Assembly (NCBI RefSeq): GCF_963576545.1
Contig: NC_083649.1
Coordinates: 10,923,646 to 10,987,645, forward strand
DNA length: 64,000 nt
Source: Limanda limanda
Taxonomy: Eukaryota > Chordata > Actinopteri > Pleuronectiformes > Pleuronectidae
Reading direction: 5' to 3'
In this document: in pieces, positions 1-13,764 of the stretch
Numbering within the stretch: position 1 is the first letter of the stretch
Layout: the number at the start of each line of letters is the position of its first letter
Notes under the pieces: generated by a model
What the model saw: only the letters and a program-made list of their open reading frames with translations
Told to the model about the DNA's origin: nothing
Databases searched by the model: none
Program-made: the position numbers and the translations under genes

Positions 1-169
1 GGTATTGATTTGGTGACCTGATTTATCACATAAGAATAAAACGGAGCATTTATTATCTCCGACTATCACAACAAGACAGCCTCACATAAAAGCAGTAATT
101 ACAAATAAAAAGAATTAAAGCAATAAAACACAAAAAGATAAGACGACGATCATGCAAAGGCAAGTCTGT

Positions 170-540
170 AAGAACCGGTTTTTAAAAGTGATTTGGAATA
201 AATAACTGAATTCGCCAGCCTCTCCTCAGGCAGGTCGTTCCAAAGCGTCCTGATGGCAGCAGCAGGCGAGCTGGCTCATATGGGGTCAACACCAACCAAA
301 GGCCGTCTCTTCAGGTGATCAATTAGATCTTAAAATCAATTTCATTCCAAACATGGAACCAATGGAGCGAAGCCATCGGGGTTTCGTGGTGTGAAACGAA
401 AACCAATAAGAAGCTGAGTTGCTACGTTCTGACTTTTGATTTATGACAAAGAGAAGGGAGTTCCAGTCTGTATGATCGTTTTGTGTGAGATCTATATTTA
501 AGCGAGGTGTGAACGGGTGAATGTGACTTGAACTGTAAGT
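170..540 (+). repeat. Degenerate dispersed teleost retroelement fragment
   Basis: The wording (a frame and fill such as GGTCGTTCCAAAGCGTC, then AACCAATGGAGCGAAGC, then AAGAGAAGGGAGTTCCAGT) matches a widespread fish repeat I recognise from other genomes, in diverged form. No coding capacity remains. I do not assign a family name. The flanks 1-169 and 541-640 are AT-rich and unremarkable. Confidence 0.45.
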
Positions 541-639
541 GGTTGTTAAGGCTAGAAAAGCTGCATACACTCTATATATGTCGTTCATTTACCATAAACA
601 ACGTGACCTGAGTCTAGAAAGCCTGTTATGGGGACTATG

Positions 640-1062
640 ACTGAATTATGGCTTGGCTTTACATCTATATTTATATCATGGTCACTTATAATGGTTACAT
701 TGCAATATTTATATTTCCATTATGCTATCTTGTAGTATTATTTATATTATGGTCACTTACTTTTTAATTATTTTCTGTAACACTACTGTTGCAATATTAC
801 TTATAATATTTTTGTTTTCATTACAATAACACTTACATCATTCCACTTTCTCCCCAGTACCTGCTTTTGCACAGTGTCTGTTTTGCAGGTTGTTTGTTTC
901 TGTACTCTAATTATGTGTAGTTTAGTAGTGTACATATTGTGATCTTTTTTATTGTGCTTCGCCACTGTTACTTAAATTCTGTTTTCTCTTATTGCTGTAA
1001 CAAGTGAATTTCCCCGTTGTGTGGATAAAAATAAAGAAATCTAATCTAATCTAATCTAAAAG
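640..1062 (+). repeat. Retroelement 3' end with AATCT tail
   Basis: An AT-rich stretch with TTGCAATATT motifs runs into GTGAATTTCCCCGTTGTG and AATAAAG and ends in four AATCT units (1038-1060). This is the typical 3' end of a fish non-LTR element or its non-autonomous partner, whose tail is a short tandem repeat. No ORF remains. Confidence 0.5.
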
Positions 1063-2505
1063 AGATTTTTTACCAAAATATACATGTGCTGGACCTGGTA
1101 ATGGGAGATAAATTAGCCTCCCACTGCAGAGGCGTAGTGATGTCAGGAGATACACAGCATCAATGGCACAGCGGTGAGCAACAGGAACCAAGGAGAGGGA
1201 AGGAGCGAGAGAGAGAAGGGAAGAAAGAGAGAGAGAGCAAAGAAATCTGAAATATCAATGCAGTTTACATCAAATGATGGGTTATAGTTTGAGTAACCAA
1301 GAATATTTCTATCTAATATTACACAACACTTTTGTAAAACATATGTTGTGGTATTGATATTTTGAAGGATTGCCTCTGCCTGCAGCAGCCGGTCTACAGT
1401 TACTTCAATGCGTTGTGACAATAATCAGTTTGTTCTCTGCCTTGTATCAAAAAACACCATATGGACGAACCTAATCATCATCTGGGCCCTTTATCTATGT
1501 ATTTTCTAAACCATACATGTGACGAATGATCAGATATGACGCTTAATACCTTAGATTCAAAAGTTCCTTACAATACTGGCAACGTGTGCATTTGTGGAGA
1601 TGACGGACACATTTAGTAACTGTGAACACGGCTGCATGAGGAGAAATCTGAACATATTGAGCATGTGCAAAATCGGCGAACAGGAAAATTATCAGTGAAC
1701 ATGAGCTCTGACGCCTGCAGGCTCTTATTCCTGCTGAGCTGAGGCACTCGTCTGTTCGCTGTGTTTTTGTGCATTTTTCTACATAAAATCTCATTTATTT
1801 GTTGCTCATTAATTCTTTATCAGTACAAGAATTAACACTGACACCATTATAGCATGTTTGATGTTTGCGTGTTTGTGCATAGGTGCAGAATCCAATATGT
1901 CCATTATTTCCATTATGTGATAAAATAATAAAAATAGCAATGTTTACCACAAATTGAGTTTGAAAGACAGAAAAAAAAGCATCTCTTCAAGTGCTGACGG
2001 TGATAACCAGCTAACATGTAACATGGTTGACATCATGTCACTCTTTGTCTGCAACATCATTTCTACTCTTCCCGGTTGTTGATATCCTTCCCAGTGATTT
2101 TGGCCAACGTATTTGTTTCCTATCCGTATCGATTTCACTGAGCGCACAGAGCAGAAGTTGACAGTTCCTCACCGCTGCTGACAGCTCCGCTAAAGCTTTA
2201 TCACAGACAGGACTCCAGGACATACTGTGAAGGCCGCCATCAGACTGACAACGGCAATGATGAAAGTCTGTCTCTCACAGCAGTGGATGAAAACAGCTGA
2301 AGTGAAGTCGTGTTCTGAGCTGCAGAGCCCGAGCAGGTTCACTCCCCTCCCCGGAGTCAGTTCAGACCGGATAATCATTGGGACTTTAATGGATGAGTGC
2401 GTAGCAATGACCTGCTTAATTTGATAAAAGCTAATAAATAACCATGAATGTATTGATAAATATGAAATCAAAATAAAAACTGATCGGGGTGGTTTCTGAA
2501 CTAAA
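1063..2505. other. Gene-free stretch
   Basis: No coding region or RNA gene is supported. Short frames on both strands show no recognisable domain. It has a small GA-rich patch near 1205-1240 and otherwise AT-rich unique-looking sequence. Confidence 0.5.
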
Positions 2506-2920
2506 TCAAATGTCAGCTAGTGGCGTGCTCGGAGAGTGTGTTCGCCCTTCATCTGGAACCACTCTAGAAGTTAGTGGGTTCTTCCTTGGGTCATGCCCCC
2601 TCACGAAATGATGAAAAATTGTTTCTGTAGTTTTTTAGTAATCCAGCTGACCGACAAACAGACAGGGAGCACTGACGGCACTCAGAAAAATAAGCCCACC
2701 AAAGTTCAACAGTCCCCTTAAATTCTAACAAGCTGCACCAAACTGTGCACAGCCCCAGCTCTATTCACTATCCTTGCAATTTCTGAAAATGTCAAAAAAA
2801 ATACAATCTCTCAATGTTAGCAACGATCTGCTCTTTTGTCCGGATCTGCTGCAAAAGTTAATGGTGTCTACTTGATCGGTGTCATATCCAGCATATTTCA
2901 ATCTCCTTGGTGGAGGTAGT
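2506..2920 (-). repeat. Dispersed repeat, GGAGGTATG-type family, copy 1
   Basis: Read on the minus strand this resembles a very common fish repeat with CCAAGGAGGT at one end, a run of GTCTGTTTGTCGG, then TAATCCTGC-like and GGTTCTT-like blocks and a closing GGAGGTA/CTCCGAG segment. Here the blocks are seen as CGTGCTCGGAGAGTG (2523), CAGCTGACCGACAAACAGACAGG (2643) and CTCCTTGGTGGAGGTAGT (2902). It is diverged and non-coding. Confidence 0.4.
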
Positions 2921-4327
<1,407 letters not shown>

Positions 4328-4702
4328 ACTGTTTGATTGGAGATGAACCATTTTGCATGACTGATGCTTTCACATCATTATAAACCTACTTTATCAAATG
4401 AAACTGCTGCCAGCAGATGGTCCGAATGTGACTGCTCTGAATCTTTTATCCTCTTCCATAAAGGAAGAGATGAGGGAGAACGAGAACAAGAAAAAGGACA
4501 TAAAAACCCCCAGTGCTTAGTGTGTGTGCACATGTACATGCATTGTGGAAAGATCCTCTGGGATACATGTGCAGTGCAGGGATTAAACACAAGTCACAAA
4601 TGGCTCAATGAGATCAGCCAGAGGTTCTTTTGGAAACGGCAATAATCTTCTGCTGCACAAAAAGCTTCTGTACACTGCAATGAGCCGCAACTGTATGTAA
4701 TG

Positions 4703-5015
<313 letters not shown>

Positions 5016-5167
5016 CTGCTGGTGAATCTCGGTGGTGGGATTAGTGCACAACATTTCCTTCATGCTGGGTGTGTGGCAGTTAGAGCCCAGACAGCAACCT
5101 GCGACCTGATGGATGTCACACTGACAAAGAGGATTTGGAGGAAGGATGAGAGAGAGATAGAGATAGA

Positions 5168-5200
<33 letters not shown>

Positions 5201-6846
5201 AGAGAAAAGACTGAAAGAGAGATATAGACTCAGTCTTTAATCTGGTGCCTTTATTTTCTGTTGTAGTGGGACATCTTTGTTGCGGATTAGTCTCTTATTC
5301 TTCCTTGGATGTCCTCCACAAACACACAAACCGCCCTGCAACGTGTCAGCAAAACATTTAAAACGAGTCAGTAACATCCGACAGTTCTCGGCTTTTCATT
5401 TCATAGAGAATAACCTCACGCTGTCTTGGAAAACGTTGTCATCACGGCCATCACCTTGATACGCGCCTCATTGATTTCAACTGATGTTTTTTTATTACAG
5501 TTTAAATGAGATTTCTTTTACTACAGAGAAAAAGCAATAAGCCTTTCGAAAGCAATCTCTCCTGAAAGTAAACATCAAGTAAACAGACTGCACTTTTTTT
5601 AATACGCTGCTGATAGATAGTGTCGGGCCAGAGCGCCTCTGACTGTGTTATTGATTGTTTTGCTCTCTTGACATTGTCTGTATATGCCAGTTGACGATAG
5701 TTATCATTCTACCTCATTCAAACACTAACTTTTATACATAACTATATCATTGATACAGATGGTTGGCGATTACTGACTCGATCTGTACTGCATCATTCAT
5801 AGCACAATTTACAGATTAAACTTTACGTGACACATTTAATGGAATAGACATAAAGGACAAATCGTTTTTACACATGCTGAGTATTTGTTGTTTCTTTCAG
5901 ATAACTGCTCGGCTTATCACACGAGAGAAACAACATGGCTTCAATGAGACGTGATCAATGCACTTCAGCAGAATTCTTCAGCAACATTAACTTCTGTGAA
6001 TGTACCGCACTAAATTAGAGATTTAATTTAACGTTTCGTACATGCACTTAAAAGTCTGGCCTGAATTGTAGCTGTGTCGTCGTACGCCATCACTTGGCAT
6101 CCTTTTATGTGTCCTTTACTTGCCTGTGTCGCAAGTACAGACTTTAATATTGATAAATGTACTACCATATATTCTGTTTATGTTTCAAAATGCCAAAAAA
6201 GCCTTAGGCTTGTTAATTTGGCTACACACTCCCCATCTGGCAGTTATCCATTTATGAAAACTCTAATACAAATGCAAATGTGTGTAGATCATTGCTTTTT
6301 CTGAACCTTTTTCCTTCAATATTCAAGTGCATTATTACATTTGTGTTGAGTGCCAAAATTTCGTCTCTGAGCTGTCCCCTGCAGATTTTTGGCCGCTCGT
6401 GCAGCTTTAAAACTTTCTCATTTCCATTCCAGCTTGAATGGCTGAATCTCTGCTTGTGGGTATATTTTTTAAAATTGAGCTGGATTCAGGATTAATCCTA
6501 GAAAATTAAAGGACCCACCCCCCCACACACATACCCCCAGAGATTGGCATGTTCCCCAAAGGCCCGGTGAGAGTTTTGGTTATCACCTTAAACTCATTGC
6601 CTGTTGGAATAACCGAGGGCCAGGAGAACAGCATATAGAGGCTGTCGATGAACTTCCTGCCAGGAAGTGAAAAGCCGCTCCCTCCAGGCATGATGAGAAG
6701 TTATGCAAAGTTTTGTGGCACCGGTTCATAATCAAATAGAATCCATTTATTTCAGTAGGACCTGTTTTGTTTAGATCTGGTGGGGCTATACGAACAGGAA
6801 AGAAGTTGTGAATGTTGGAAAAAGTCACAGAAAAATAGATTTCTGG
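5016..6846. other. Gene-free stretch
   Basis: No supported gene. A GA microsatellite lies at 5178-5200. The rest is AT-rich, with frames below 90 codons that show no domain. C-rich run at 6516-6536. Confidence 0.5.
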
Positions 6847-6856
6847 TCACCAAATC

Positions 6857-6885
6857 AGTTCTATTCTATTCTATTCTATTCTATT
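6857..6885. repeat. TTCTA pentanucleotide repeat, 5 units
   Basis: Five and a half units of CTATT. Such tails often mark the 3' end of a degenerate fish non-LTR copy, but the body is not recognisable here. Confidence 0.8.
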
Positions 6886-7234
6886 TGCTTTTTGGAGCAG
6901 ACATAAATTACCCTGCATGGCTGGTTGTGTGTGCGTGTGTGAGTGAGTGAGCCTATGTGTGTGTCTGTGTGTGACGTGGTCTTGGTTTGAACTTTGTGGG
7001 CTGCACGCACACCCTGGCTCTGTGCTACAGGGAAATGTGGGCGTTGTGTCTGCCAGGCCTCTTACACTTGGCTTGTCTACATATATTACTCACACACACG
7101 TGCACGAATGCGCAAGTACACACACACACACAAACACATAAACAGAATGCAACACAAACTCTTCTTTTTTTTTTACCACAGAGATACACACAAGAATGCA
7201 GAGTCATGGATGCACACATATAACAAGAGTGCAG

Positions 7235-7291
<57 letters not shown>

Positions 7292-7387
7292 GACAGGGTC
7301 CATTGAGGCTTTAATCTTGCTAAATAGTTAAAATGCAAACTCTCTCTCTCTCTCTCTCTCCCTCGCTCTCTCTCTCCCCCCCCCCCC
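7235..7387. repeat. Left arm of microsatellite-anchored inverted repeat (CA - core - TC)
   Basis: A CA tract (7235-7289), a 53-bp unique core (7288-7340), a TC tract (7341-7376) and a C run. The core is the exact reverse complement of 7797-7849. The flanking repeats are matched too (CA here against TG there; TC here against GA there). Confidence 0.95.
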
Positions 7388-7709
7388 ACACACACATAAT
7401 TGCTCACATCTAACCTTAACCAGGACCTCAGAAATGATGTTTATCCTCATTAGCACTGAGTTAGGGTCCCCATGAGGCCTACTGACAAAGTCAGTGTTTA
7501 TAATAGAAGGTTATTTAAGATGTAACACACACTCTCAGTGTCTCCCTTCATTCGGGGCTCCTCCTGGTGCAGCCTGGCTCTTGGGACTCTTATTTATTTC
7601 ATAGTTGTTCAGTCATGTTTATCGAGGAGGTGACGTTTATGCAACAACTCCTGCAGCTCGCACGCGTCTGTGCTCGTGTCCACGCCGCCTGCGTGTCTGC
7701 AGCGGCGCC

Positions 7710-7712
<3 letters not shown>
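7388..7712. other. Spacer inside the inverted repeat
   Basis: Mixed sequence including a TTAGGGTCCCCATGAGG block seen in other fish repeats, and a CpG-rich end (7655-7712, around GCAGCGGCGCCGCTG). No terminal transposase, no coding frame with a recognisable product. Confidence 0.4.
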
Positions 7713-7774
<62 letters not shown>

Positions 7775-7845
7775 GGGGAGAGAGAGAGAGAGGCCAGTTT
7801 GCATTTTAACTATTTAGCAAGATTAAAGCCTCAATGGACCCTGTC

Positions 7846-7884
<39 letters not shown>
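7713..7884. repeat. Right arm of inverted repeat (GA - core - TG)
   Basis: A GA tract (7713-7792), GCC A, the 53-bp core (7797-7849) and a TG tract to 7884. The core pairs perfectly with 7288-7340 across a 456-bp spacer. The arms could form a cruciform or arise from an inverted duplication primed in microsatellite DNA. Confidence 0.95.
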
Positions 7885-8156
<272 letters not shown>

Positions 8157-8329
8157 CTCTCCCCTCCGTCTATTAAATTATTGACATCATATAATTATAG
8201 CCTGGGTTTCTGCTATGACCGAATATTACACGTGTTCTCCACTTTGTTTTGTAACAACGTGCAATTGCGCAGAGGAAAAAAAACAATTCAGGATCTAGTC
8301 TAGATATTGAAACCGTAGTGAAAGGTGGC

Positions 8330-8475
8330 AGTGACATGGAACGGTGCCGGTCTGACAGATCTGTTCCCGGCCGTCGCTGCTCTGAACCGAGCGCGTCATG
8401 CGTAAAAGGATGAGAGGCGATGACGCGCCACGGCGGCGAGGCTCAGAGGCGGGCGTGAGACAGCGGGACACGCAA
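8330..8475 (+). promoter_or_regulatory. Short CpG-rich block with GC-box and CRE-like motifs
   Basis: About 145 bases contain many CpGs, a GC-box-like GAGGCGGGC near 8450 and two TGACG/CGTCA-type half sites (GCGTCATGCG near 8394, GATGACGCGCC near 8418). It sits between the large GA tract and a TG microsatellite, 2.2 kb upstream of drd1. It may be part of a distal promoter or alternative first exon; this is inferred from composition only. Confidence 0.3.
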
Positions 8476-8477
8476 GG

Positions 8478-8478
<1 letters not shown>

Positions 8479-8543
<65 letters not shown>
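8479..8543. repeat. TG microsatellite, 65 bp
   Basis: Pure TG repeat next to the CpG-rich block upstream of drd1. Confidence 0.97.
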
Positions 8544-8545
<2 letters not shown>

Positions 8546-9029
8546 TCCTCCCTCAGATCCCATCACTCTCACACACTCTCCCCCAGTGCACCCAGTAGAT
8601 GGCCTCAGTGCGCCTCCGTGTGCATGGCTGCTCGCTGCTGGTTCACCTCAGGACGGCACCTTCGTTTTTAGCTCCTCTTTTCTTTTTGTGACTCTACTAA
8701 TATTTCAGCTCATCTCACTGAATGCGAAGTCTAAAACAAAGCGTGTGTGCACATAAAGAGAATATCATCATAACCGTTTTTGTAAAAAAAAAAATATATA
8801 TATATATAATAGTGAGTTTCAGATGGAAGTTGTAGGCTGACAGTTTATCATTTTGTTAACCTGGAAATTTACAAGAAAAATAAGGATTGTCAGGTTTGAT
8901 AGATTTGCATCACATAAACTGTGAGAAACGGGTTTTCTGTGCAGTTTCTCCCCAAATTCCAAGTTTAAATCAATACAACACAGATATACCTTTTGATCGC
9001 AGGAGTATAACTCAACATAAGTCGTGTGG

Positions 9030-9620
9030 CCGAACACCTAAGCCACACAGGGGAGTTCGTAGGAGCAAACATCTGGGTGGCTTTGGTCCTCACGTCTCCC
9101 CCTGGATAGATGGAGCAGAGATGGTGGCGCACAGCAGCAGCTGAGCGGAGAGAGAGGAGCGCGCAGGGAAGCGAGACCAGGGTCATTCCCATCACTCTCC
9201 GCCGGCAAGTCGGACCGCAGACACATCGCAGGGTGACTGCGTGAAGGATGAGCCCGAAAAGAAAAGCATAAGGAGCGATAAAACACCTGGGGACCCCTGA
9301 CAGCGGGGGTGGTGGGGGGGGGACATGACTGACTTCCCATGGAGGGGAGCGCACGGAGGCTGAGCTCCTTCCCTTTCACTCCTTACCAAGATACAAGTTG
9401 GATGTACGCCGAGGAGATGTGGATCTTTGGAGGACTGGATATTGTCGTTTGCCCGCTTAATTAGCGGAGTTGATTTTGGATTCAGGACTTTGCCGCTGGT
9501 CCCGAGCTGTCCTCATCCACGGAGCGGAGCGCACGCTGGCGCAATATGAAGAATATAAACTAAGCGTCTGTTTTGAAAGACTTCAACACGGGGAGTGCAC
9601 AGCCACAGATCGTTTAGGTG
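9030..9620 (+). promoter_or_regulatory. CpG-rich block, candidate drd1 promoter and 5'UTR exon
   Basis: This stretch is much richer in G, C and CpG than the surrounding AT-rich DNA and has no TATA box that I can see. D1-type receptor genes are known to have GC-rich, TATA-less promoters, so the position 1-1.6 kb before the coding region fits. It ends at a possible donor (TTTAG followed by GTGGGT at 9618). Open frames on the minus strand here look like by-products of the base composition. The transcription start itself is not determined. Confidence 0.4.
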
Positions 9621-10586
9621 GGTGGCCATAACAACTCTTGAATGTGTTTTTAAAAGCTTCCCAGTCGTCTTTTTGCCGTGTGCACACGCATGGACTCACA
9701 CCTGGATTACAGCGACATGGACGCATGGAAAAGCAACTGAGATTTGGATGCGCTTCTGAGACATTAGAACACGCATCCCTCTGTTTTTCTAAATGAACTG
9801 TTGAGACTTTTCAATGATGTTTCCAGCTTCGTTTTTGTTTCTTTTGGCTCAACGCTCAGGTGGAAATGTTCTGGCCGGACACGGTGCCATGTACCGACAG
9901 GGAGCTCCGTTCATATAGATGAAAATAAAATAAATAAAATAGAAAAACAGCACCTACAGCAGCCCGGGGGGAAACCAGCGTGGATGCAGGCAGCAGTATA
10001 ATCACACAGACACGCCTCGAGGATCATTAAACAAATCAGATAAACGCAACGCGAAAATCCATCAATACAAGTTATTGATGAGGTGGTATATAAGTCTAAT
10101 GATTGGCCAAGCTTCTGTTTACTCAATAGCTCGGCAACAATATGCTGTGAAACTTTGGCTGAGGGCTTGACAGCTGTGGCAAACCGGGAGAGGAGCAAAC
10201 GATGACTTTTCATTAAATATCCTTTTTACTGCAGCCCTTTTTTTTTTCACCTTGCAGCCGCTTTTTTTGAAAAAGATAATTGGAGAGAACCGCTGGAATA
10301 TCCGTCCTTATTTCCTCAGTAGAATGTCTGCTGCCTGTACAGCTGCTGCAGGAATCTATCGACCAGGAATTTTTGTGGGGCAAATTTCGGAAAATACATT
10401 TCTGAAATATTTATAGCAACCCTTCTGCAAGGATGGTGGCGGTGACGAGGAGCCTATGGATGACCCAGTCTGTGGGAGAGCTGGTGCCGAGACAGTTGAC
10501 CTCTCCGCCAGCTACGCTGTCCGTCTAAAACTCTTCCCCAGAGAGGCGCAGCTGCTGCGGGCTGGGGATGTGATGGGGTGACTGTT
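9621..10586 (+). other. Upstream untranslated or intronic sequence of drd1
   Basis: No supported coding region lies here. It holds mixed-composition DNA with several ATGs and short frames that do not resemble known proteins. It is either 5'UTR, a 5'UTR intron or both, depending on the splice sites used. The stretch 10440-10560 is again GC-richer. Confidence 0.4.
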
Positions 10587-10627
10587 GACACCCACCTCAC
10601 CCACCCCCTCTCTCACTTTATTAGCAG
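10587..10627 (+). promoter_or_regulatory. Probable 3' splice acceptor of a 5'UTR intron of drd1
   Basis: A C/T-rich run at 10590-10620 ends in TTAG and then CAG (AG at 10623-10624 and 10626-10627), only 14-17 bases before the ATG. Mammalian DRD1 is known to have a small intron in its 5' untranslated region with an intronless coding region, so a matching arrangement is likely. I could not pick one donor site with confidence; GTGGGT at 9618 is one option that would give a ~1 kb intron. Confidence 0.4.
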
Positions 10628-10640
10628 TGTAACATAAACA

Positions 10641-12032
10641 ATGGATCAGAATTACTCAACGGTTCAAGACGGCAAGCAGCTGCTAGCGGAGAGGGACTCG
10701 TCCAAACGCGTGCTGACAGGATGCTTCCTCTCCCTCCTCATCTTCACAACGCTGCTAGGCAACACACTTGTGTGCGCCGCCGTCACCAAGTTCCGACACC
10801 TCAGGTCAAAGGTTACCAACTTTTTTGTCATCTCTCTGGCCATCTCCGACCTTCTGGTGGCCATCCTGGTAATGCCATGGAAGGCGGCGACAGAGATCGT
10901 GGGGTTCTGGCCGTTTGGCGCCTTCTGCAATGTCTGGGTGGCATTTGACATAATGTGCTCCACTGCCTCCATCTTGAACCTGTGTGTGATTAGTGTCGAC
11001 CGTTACTGGGCCATCTCCAGCCCGTTCCGCTATGAACGCAAGATGACCCCTAAAGTGGCGTGCCTGATGATCAGCGTGGCATGGACCCTGTCCGTCCTCA
11101 TCTCCTTCATTCCTGTGCAGCTTAACTGGCACAAAGCTCAGACCACCAGCTACGCAGAGCTAAATGGAACTTATCCCGGCGATCTTCCCCCTGACAACTG
11201 TGACTCCAGCCTTAATCGGACTTACGCCATCTCCTCCTCCCTTATCAGCTTCTACATCCCTGTGGCTATTATGATCGTCACCTATACCCGGATCTACCGC
11301 ATCGCCCAGATACAGATACGGAGAATATCTGCCCTGGAGCGGGCAGCAGAGAGTGCCAAAAACCGCCACAGCAGCATGGGGAACAGTTCGAGCATAGAGT
11401 GTGAGAGCTCATTCAAAATGTCGTTCAAGCGAGAAACCAAAGTCTTAAAGACACTCTCAGTCATCATGGGGGTGTTTGTGTGCTGCTGGTTGCCCTTCTT
11501 CATCCTTAACTGCATGGTTCCGTTCTGTGAGCCGAACTTGCCAGATGGTGCCACGGACTTCCTCTGTATCAGCCCCACCACCTTTGACGTGTTCGTGTGG
11601 TTTGGCTGGGCTAACTCCTCGCTCAACCCCATCATCTATGCCTTCAACGCTGACTTCCGCAAGGCCTTCTCCATCCTCCTGGGTTGCCACCGGCTCTGCC
11701 CGGGGAGCAACGCCATCGAGATCGTCAGTATAAACAACAACATGGGTGCCCCTACCTCGAACCCAAACTGCCACTATCAGCCCAAGAGTCACATCCCAAA
11801 GGAGGGCAACCATTCAGCCAACTACGTGATTCCACACAGCATCCTGTGTCAGGAGGAGGAGTTACAGAAGAAGGACGGATGTGGGGGAGAGATGGAGGTA
11901 GGGACTGTAAACAACGCCCTGGAGAAACTGTCCCCAGCCATCTCTGGGAATTTAGACAGCGACACTGAGGTCACGCTGGAAAAGATCAATCCCATAACGC
12001 AGAACGGACAGCATAAAGCTGTGTCATGTTGA
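10641..12032 (+). CDS. drd1: Dopamine receptor D1 (D1A subtype), complete single-exon coding sequence
   Basis: This encodes a 463-residue class A GPCR that binds dopamine at the plasma membrane and, as known for the D1 family, couples to Gs/Golf to raise cAMP. Seven hydrophobic segments lie near residues 24-48, 59-79, 95-119, 138-159, 195-218, 268-293 and 313-336. Visible landmarks are N41, D70, the amine-binding D103, DRY at 120-122, the C96-C187 disulphide pair, catechol serines S199/S200/S203, CWLPFF at 281-287 with N290, W323, NPIIY at 329-333 and palmitoylation-type C349/C353. N-glycosylation sequons occur at N4, N175 and N192. Loop 3 carries PKA-type RRIS (227-230) and KRET (263-266). 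The short third loop and tail of more than 110 residues are D1-like, not D2-like. The start is the first possible Met: an in-frame TAA lies at 10635-10637, and the A at -3 and G at +4 give a good Kozak context. The coding DNA is GC-richer than its flanks. Whether it is the teleost a or b copy cannot be settled here. Confidence 0.97.
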   Translation: MDQNYSTVQDGKQLLAERDSSKRVLTGCFLSLLIFTTLLGNTLVCAAVTKFRHLRSKVTNFFVISLAISDLLVAILVMPWKAATEIVGFWPFGAFCNVWVAFDIMCSTASILNLCVISVDRYWAISSPFRYERKMTPKVACLMISVAWTLSVLISFIPVQLNWHKAQTTSYAELNGTYPGDLPPDNCDSSLNRTYAISSSLISFYIPVAIMIVTYTRIYRIAQIQIRRISALERAAESAKNRHSSMGNSSSIECESSFKMSFKRETKVLKTLSVIMGVFVCCWLPFFILNCMVPFCEPNLPDGATDFLCISPTTFDVFVWFGWANSSLNPIIYAFNADFRKAFSILLGCHRLCPGSNAIEIVSINNNMGAPTSNPNCHYQPKSHIPKEGNHSANYVIPHSILCQEEELQKKDGCGGEMEVGTVNNALEKLSPAISGNLDSDTEVTLEKINPITQNGQHKAVSC

Positions 12033-12328
12033 GCAAAGGCAAAGATGGATTGGAGTACACCGAGGCATGTATGTACGCACAAGGGGACGAGATACGCTTA
12101 AATGGAAGGACAGCAAAGAGAAACAAAAGAGACAGACATCTCTAAGAATATGCCTGAAACAGTAAAGGGGGACAGGACGTCAAGACTGTCAACATAAATC
12201 CACATGGAAAAACCTACAGAATGTTTAAAAGTAAAGGCACTTTATCCTGGATATAACTATCTGCAAAATACTCTCAGCATTTATTGATGAAATTGACACA
12301 TTTGATGATAAATGTTGAAAATGTGAAT

Positions 12329-12334
12329 ATTAAA
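12329..12334 (+). promoter_or_regulatory. Poly(A) signal candidate ATTAAA, 297 bases after the stop
   Basis: This is the common variant hexamer ATTAAA, the nearest candidate after drd1. A downstream GTGCACATGTATAC stretch is only weakly GU-rich, so it would be a minor site if used. Confidence 0.25.
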
Positions 12335-13758
12335 GCAGAACACTAGCTATGTGCACATGTATACATTTTCGAACAGTATTCAGAGAAAGATGTGTATATC
12401 TGCACGTGCATACTGTACAGTACTGACACTGTCCTGGGAGGACTTCAACACAGTATATACAGTCGAGCAAGATGTAGTAACCATTAGAACAAATGTCTTG
12501 TTGGTATAGGTGCTTTATATGTGTTTCATGGAGGCGAGAACAATGTTGGTGAACTGGTTTTACGGTATTATTCGTTGTTTTTTGCAGTTATTTCTCTTCA
12601 GTACGATTCTACGGATGATTTTGTTGCAAAACCGAATCACCTGTATCGCGGGTTGTTATTTATTTTTTTAAAGATGACTTCATACGCCAAAGTTACAATG
12701 TTCTGATCCAAACTAAAACAGGTGGGATGCACGGGATGGAGTTCCAAACCTTAAGCCAAGATATTTCATTTTTACAACCCCCCCTTCCCCCCCCTATTAT
12801 TTTCCGGATCCAAATCCTTCTGGAGCTCGAAATGTCCAGGGTCTGACAGATGTGTGTGAGAGACAGAAAACAAAGAGTGGGGCAAAGAACGAGACGCTCC
12901 TCTAAGGTCAAGTCTCCCTCCTCTGTAGTCTATACCGAGCCGTCCTTGGTCATCTCCACCTGGGACCGACCGGACGGGCTCACCTAAACTTTTCTCCATT
13001 TCCCTTCCTCGCTCCCTCACTTCATTAGCTTTGTCTCCCACTTCTGCTTCTCTTCTGCGAACCGTCTCTTGAGCCCTCTCCTCTCCATTGCTCTGTCAGC
13101 AAAGCCCCATTCTCCCTCCTGCTGATCTTCTTTCCTCACCATTCTCAAAGTCTTCTCTCCTCTTCCTCCTCCTCCTCCTCCTCCTCCTCACCACTTCCTC
13201 AGTCAGCACGGCCCTTTCCACCTGCGCCAAGTTTTCTTTAATGTTTTCTTTCTCTCTTTTGGGCCTGCTCCCTCCTCTCTCGCTCCCCTGGCAGCCCTCC
13301 ATTTTAAGTCCCTACTCTGCCCACTTAAAGCGGCACTAATGATTCTATTTTTGGCTGAAGGCCGTCGGTACGTAATTAAAAAAGAATGTAAATCTGTACA
13401 CATCTAAACTTCCGCAGTTGGACAGAGGAAGCAGAGCAGCAGCAGCAGAGTTTGCTCAGCTGGAATCCAAATGACACTGAGTGACCTTTTGCAAACTTGC
13501 AGATATCTGATTTTGTAAATTGCTCATGCTGGAATCCATGCTGTGCTGTAGTGGGGATGTGGAGCATGCACTGTGACGGCTCTGTTTGCAGGGAGTCCAG
13601 GAGAAAACATCATCATGATGAGGAATACCTTGAAAATAATGGACATATTTGTATTGATTCTCCTCACCCAGAGATCTGTCTTTGCCCAGTTGCATTTAAA
13701 AAATAAGGACGCGGCACCAAAATATATGATTACCATGTACAGAAAGTGTTGACGTTAG

Positions 13759-13764
13759 AATAAA
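13759..13764 (+). promoter_or_regulatory. Poly(A) signal candidate AATAAA, 1.7 kb after the stop
   Basis: A canonical AATAAA is followed by GTTGTT and then GTTTTGAG, a moderate GU-rich downstream element. It would give a 3'UTR of about 1.75 kb. Confidence 0.3.

Noticed and set aside
8965..9389. 113-129 codon minus-strand frames before drd1
   Set aside because: GC-rich promoter-like DNA rarely has stop codons; no domain is recognisable.
10664..11968. Frames of 70-118 codons on the opposite strand or other frames of drd1
   Set aside because: Shadows of the receptor gene; its strong codon bias keeps other frames open.
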